The notes under the pieces: model-generated | Database searches by the model: none | What the model saw: only the letters and a program-made list of their open reading frames with translations | Told to the model about the DNA's origin: nothing | DNA from: Mycobacterium hubeiense | GTDB lineage: Bacteria > Actinomycetota > Actinomycetes > Mycobacteriales > Mycobacteriaceae | DNA: 64,000 nt | Assembly: GCF_002838065.1 (NCBI RefSeq) | Contig: NZ_PIZU01000021.1 | Span: forward strand, 37,407 to 101,406 | Reading direction: 5' to 3' | In this document: in pieces, positions 61,262 through 64,000 of the stretch | How the letters are laid out: the number at the start of each line of letters is the position of its first letter | How positions within the stretch are numbered: the first letter of the stretch is position 1 | Program-made: the position numbers and the translations under genes

Positions 61262-62023
61262 TTTCGTCAAGAGAAACCCGGACGCCCCGCCAGGCTTCTT
61301 CGGCGTAGAGGCGGCGGGCTTGCGATGGCTCGCGGTGGACGGCGGAGTTCGGTGTGCGCGTGTGGTGTCTTGTGACGCAACGCCGTTGACGCTGGAGCGC
61401 TTGGATTCGGTCTCGCCAACGCCGGCGGCGGCGCGTGACTTCGGCGCACACCTGGCCGTGACCCATGACGCTGGTGCCTCGTCATTCGGTGTGGGACCGG
61501 ATAATTGGGGCGGTCCCGGATACTTCGGCCCGATGTCGCAGCCACTCCCGATGTCGTTCACCGCGCACGAGCGCTGGGGCGAGTTCTATGCGTATGAGCG
61601 GTTGCGGCCGATGGCCGACCTGGCCGCGCCGCGGCTGAGCGCGGCCGGCCGGACCGCGGTCGACGAGGTCATGGACCAATGCTTGGCGGGTGCGTTCGAC
61701 GACGACGACCGCCCGGCACGCCTGCACGGTGATCTGTGGAGCGGCAACGTGATGTGGACGTCCGAAGGTGTCGCGCTGATCGATCCCGCGGCCCATGGGG
61801 GTCATCGCGAGACCGATCTGGCGATGCTCGCGCTATTCGGCTGCCCGTTCCTCGGTGAAGCCTGGAGGGTTATCAATCCGTGCACCCGCTGCCGGAGGGC
61901 TGGCGCGAGAGGACGGGACTGCATCAGCTGTACCCGCTGCTGGCGCACGTGGTGCTGTTCGGAGGCGGCTATGGCGCTGAGGCTGAGGCCTCCGCGCAGA
62001 GCGCGTTGATGAGCAACAGTTAA
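61254..62023 (+). pseudogene. fructosamine kinase-like gene with a frameshift
   Basis: The first ~204 codons read as a fructosamine kinase family protein: RNPDAPPGFFGVEAAGLRWL, LAVTHDAGASSFG, the kinase-like catalytic RLHGDLWSGNVMW and the metal-binding LIDPAAHGGHRETDLAML. From about 61861 the sense continues one frame away: GYQSVHPLPEGWRERTGL, then HQLYPLLAHVVLFGGGYG to TAA 62021-62023. Restoring one G in GCC(G)TGG gives GEAVEGYQSVHP. So one base is missing, from mutation or sequencing error. The intact protein would deglycate ketosamines. It starts at GTG 61254 within the SDR end. Confidence 0.82.
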
Positions 62024-62422
62024 CGACGCAATCCGTAGCTGTCAGCTGGGTCGACGCACCCGAAAGCCGCGGGACGGTGATCTGGACCGTATCCACCAGT
62101 TCGAAACGGTTGGGAACTAGCTGCGGAATCCGAAGCTCACGTTGCCGGTACAGATTCCGGCAACGGTGGAAGTTATCGAGGATTCTGGCGAGTTCCAGCA
62201 ACCTACGGTTGCGTAGATATGACAGTTGCTGCCATATGACGGGAAGGTAAGAAGGATCGCGGTCTAGCTGCGGCAAGCTAATTGACGGCGATGCAGAAGA
62301 ATATTTGCGATAAGCGCGCGCTGACGTACATAGAAATTTCTCAGCAATCTCTCTCCGAAGCATGAAAGCGGTGTTACGGTGCCTGAGAAGTAGCTGAGAT
62401 TCCGGGTGAAGGGACAGGTCAG
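62024..62422. other. 399-bp intergenic region with small hairpins
   Basis: No credible gene was seen. It is less GC-rich than its surroundings. It holds the hairpin at 62140-62165, a smaller one at 62198-62212 (GCAAC/GTTGC) and two CTAGCTGCGG copies (62117-62126, 62264-62273). A - strand frame crosses it but has no ribosome-binding site. The promoter of the secreted-protein gene should lie in its last 100 bp. Confidence 0.5.
62140..62165 (+). terminator. 9-bp hairpin after the fructosamine-kinase-like gene
   Basis: CGTTGCCGG (62140-62148) and CCGGCAACG (62157-62165) form a perfect 9-bp stem with an 8-nt loop, 117 bp after the TAA. It is a likely transcript end without a U-run. Confidence 0.45.
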
Positions 62423-64000
62423 ATGGCGTCGAAACACCGGAAGTTGCGGAGCAGTACGAAGAAGGTGGCGACGATCAGTGCGGCAACGGCAACAGTTACC
62501 GCGTTGACGGTGGGCGTTGCTCCGCCACCGAAAGCGAATGCAGCCTTCGTCGACCCAAATGTCGACCTCCAAGCCGACTTCCGTCCGTTCCCGCCGCCCG
62601 AGCAGATCCCGGATCTGACCGGCGGGCTCGGCACCGCGGGCTATGACCTAGCGCAGGAGATCGGCGCGCAACTTTTGACCGCCTTTGTAGAGAACATCAA
62701 TCTGGCGGCGCTCGCTGAAGCCGCGGGGGTTGATCCCGAGAGCTTGGTAACCAACCTTCTCGGTGGTGCGCTCGACGGCGTGCTAGCTAGTGGACTTGGT
62801 GCAGTTCCGCTGGACCTTACGGGTGTGGTGACTCCACTCCTGGAACAGGTGCTAACACCTGCGCTTGGTGAAACACTTGCGGGTCTCGTGGCCGGCGTGG
62901 TGGGGCCGGAGTTGGCTGATGCTCTTGATGCGGAGGATCTAGGCGGACTTCTTGACCTGCTGGGGCTTGATCTAAGTAGCCCCCTCGATCTGTCCGGCGA
63001 TCCGGTCCCCGGCCTTAACGTCGTAACGGCGGGGTGGCCGTTCACGTTGCTCAAACTGTTGGGTGTGGACCTCGGATGGGTACCACCTTTCCCTAACTCA
63101 ATTGCCGAGGACATCAATAACACCGACTATCTAGACGTGGGAGTCGCCGGCCTGCTCGATGAGCTTGGTGTCGATGTTGCAGCCATAAATCTGATCCTCG
63201 ACGCTCTCACCCCGCTTGAACCCGGTCCGACGCTTGCGGACTTGCCTGACCTGGTTGCGCTGCGAGCGCCAATTGTTATCGGTGTCGGGCTAGGAGCGTT
63301 CGCAGCTGGCGCTGCATACCCGCAAGTCGTTGCCGACTTACCGAACCAGCCAGGCGGCGCCGCCTTTACCGGAACTGACCCGATTCTCGGCAGCTTCACG
63401 ATCATGCCGATGCTGCTGATCGACAACCCAGGTCGAGCGAACGGTGGAATCCTGGCGCGCGCCTACCCGTTGTTCCGGCTTGTCGGCATCGACACCGTCA
63501 CCCCGGACACGCAAGTCCAAAGCAGCACCGACGGAGAAGGCCTTCTGAACGATGTGCAGTTCCTCGGACTAACGCTCGGCGGTGCAAACCTGATCCCGAT
63601 CAAGATCGACGCGACGGCCGAGTACCTGCCAATGTCAGACTTCGCCGCGTGGCCAACCCGTTCACAATGGCGAATAACGTTGCGGCAGGTGCTTTCCCGA
63701 CCTACATTCTCAGGAATCAATCGATTCCAGACATCGTCGCCGACCTGGGCGGCCAGGTGGGGTCACAGCTGCTAGCGGATATTGCGGACTATCTGGCTAA
63801 TCCTGGTGACGACCCAACGAAGGGTCCCAAGCTCAATATCTACTACACGCTTGATGCCAAGAGTCTTCCGCTTCTTGAGCCGACATATCTGGTAGTCGAT
63901 GTCGTCAACTTGCTGACCGGTGCGAACCTGAACAACCCGATTGGCACGGCGCTGACGCCGGCGCTAACGACCTTGAGCATGTCCCGAGTCTCGTGGAACT
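62423..64000 (+). pseudogene. secreted Ala/Leu-rich protein (PE-PPE-domain-like), frameshifted and cut by the window end
   Basis: ATG 62423 (GAAGGGA upstream) starts a signal-peptide-like N-terminus (VATISAATATVTALTVGVAP, then ANA) followed by a Leu/Gly-rich exported domain. The C-terminal domain (PIVIGVGLGAFAAGAAYPQV and later YLPMSDFAAW) resembles the PE-PPE alpha/beta region, but no G-x-S-x-G nucleophile was seen at the expected elbow. The first frame ends at 63775. At about 63650 the sense moves frame and runs on as NPFTMANNVAAGAFPTYILR to the window edge; one G added to TGG(G)CC restores it. The true 3' end is outside the window. Confidence 0.7.

Noticed and set aside
61833..62363. 176-codon - strand frame across the 62024-62422 gap
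   Set aside because: It reads somewhat protein-like in its first 100 residues, but has no ribosome-binding site, no recognised family and runs into the fructosamine-kinase-like gene.

Overview
The window is GC-rich chromosomal DNA from a mycobacterium, most likely a fast-growing environmental species (Mycolicibacterium/M. smegmatis type). Three things point there: an ESX-1 type VII secretion locus, gene order matching the M. tuberculosis Rv0146-Rv0178 block up to and through the mce1 operon, and a fructose PTS beside ESX-1, which M. tuberculosis lacks. No tRNA, rRNA, CRISPR array or complete insertion sequence was seen. Gene names rest on remembered family sequences and visible motifs; no database search was run.

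Layout. (1) 1-16369, ESX-1: end of esxA, then espI and eccD1 on the + strand. A variable cargo island follows: an EspC-like YxxxD protein, a 50-aa protein, a 252-aa EspJ-position protein, a membrane protein with a duplicated ectodomain, and a 755-aa EspK-like protein. On the - strand, reading from high to low coordinates, come mycP1, eccE1, espB, espL, a large WxG protein gene broken by a one-base frameshift in a C8 run, and a lipoprotein. (2) 16580-22399, fructose PTS: fruR-fruK-fruA-ptsH overlapping on the - strand and ptsI divergent, with a probable leaderless promoter whose spacer is a 13-bp palindrome. (3) 22455-27045: a pirin, an FUSC-family membrane protein and two divergent TetR regulators. 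(4) 27119-43088, the Rv0146-Rv0164-like block: methyltransferase, aldehyde dehydrogenase, SDR, quinone oxidoreductase, HAD hydrolase and DUF456 protein, DUF559 protein, tyrosine/lipid phosphatase PtpB, FadE2, a C-terminal qcrB fragment, a second acyl-CoA dehydrogenase, the PntAa/PntAb/PntB transhydrogenase, a 36-aa protein, a TetR, a zinc alcohol dehydrogenase, a thioesterase and a SRPBCC protein.

(5) 43123-58654, mce1: the GntR repressor mce1R is divergent from fadD5, with a 16-bp near-palindrome between them. Then yrbE1A, yrbE1B, mce1A-mce1F and four Mce-associated membrane proteins follow almost without gaps, many with 4-bp stop/start overlaps. Together they encode an ABC-type lipid importer: two permeases, six MlaD-domain proteins (one a lipoprotein), accessory proteins and an acyl-CoA synthetase that would activate the imported acid. 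(6) 58667-64000: a DUF222/HNH (13E12-type) protein, an SDR, a frameshifted fructosamine-kinase-like gene and a frameshifted secreted Ala/Leu-rich protein running off the window.

Three genes carry single-base frameshifts with otherwise well-kept reading frames, so either the assembly has residual indel errors or these accessory genes are freshly inactivated. The most interesting items are the ESX-1 cargo island, the isolated qcrB tail, the 60-bp inverted repeat between ptpB and the DUF559 gene, the operator-in-spacer leaderless ptsI promoter and a coupled short ORF before yrbE1A.
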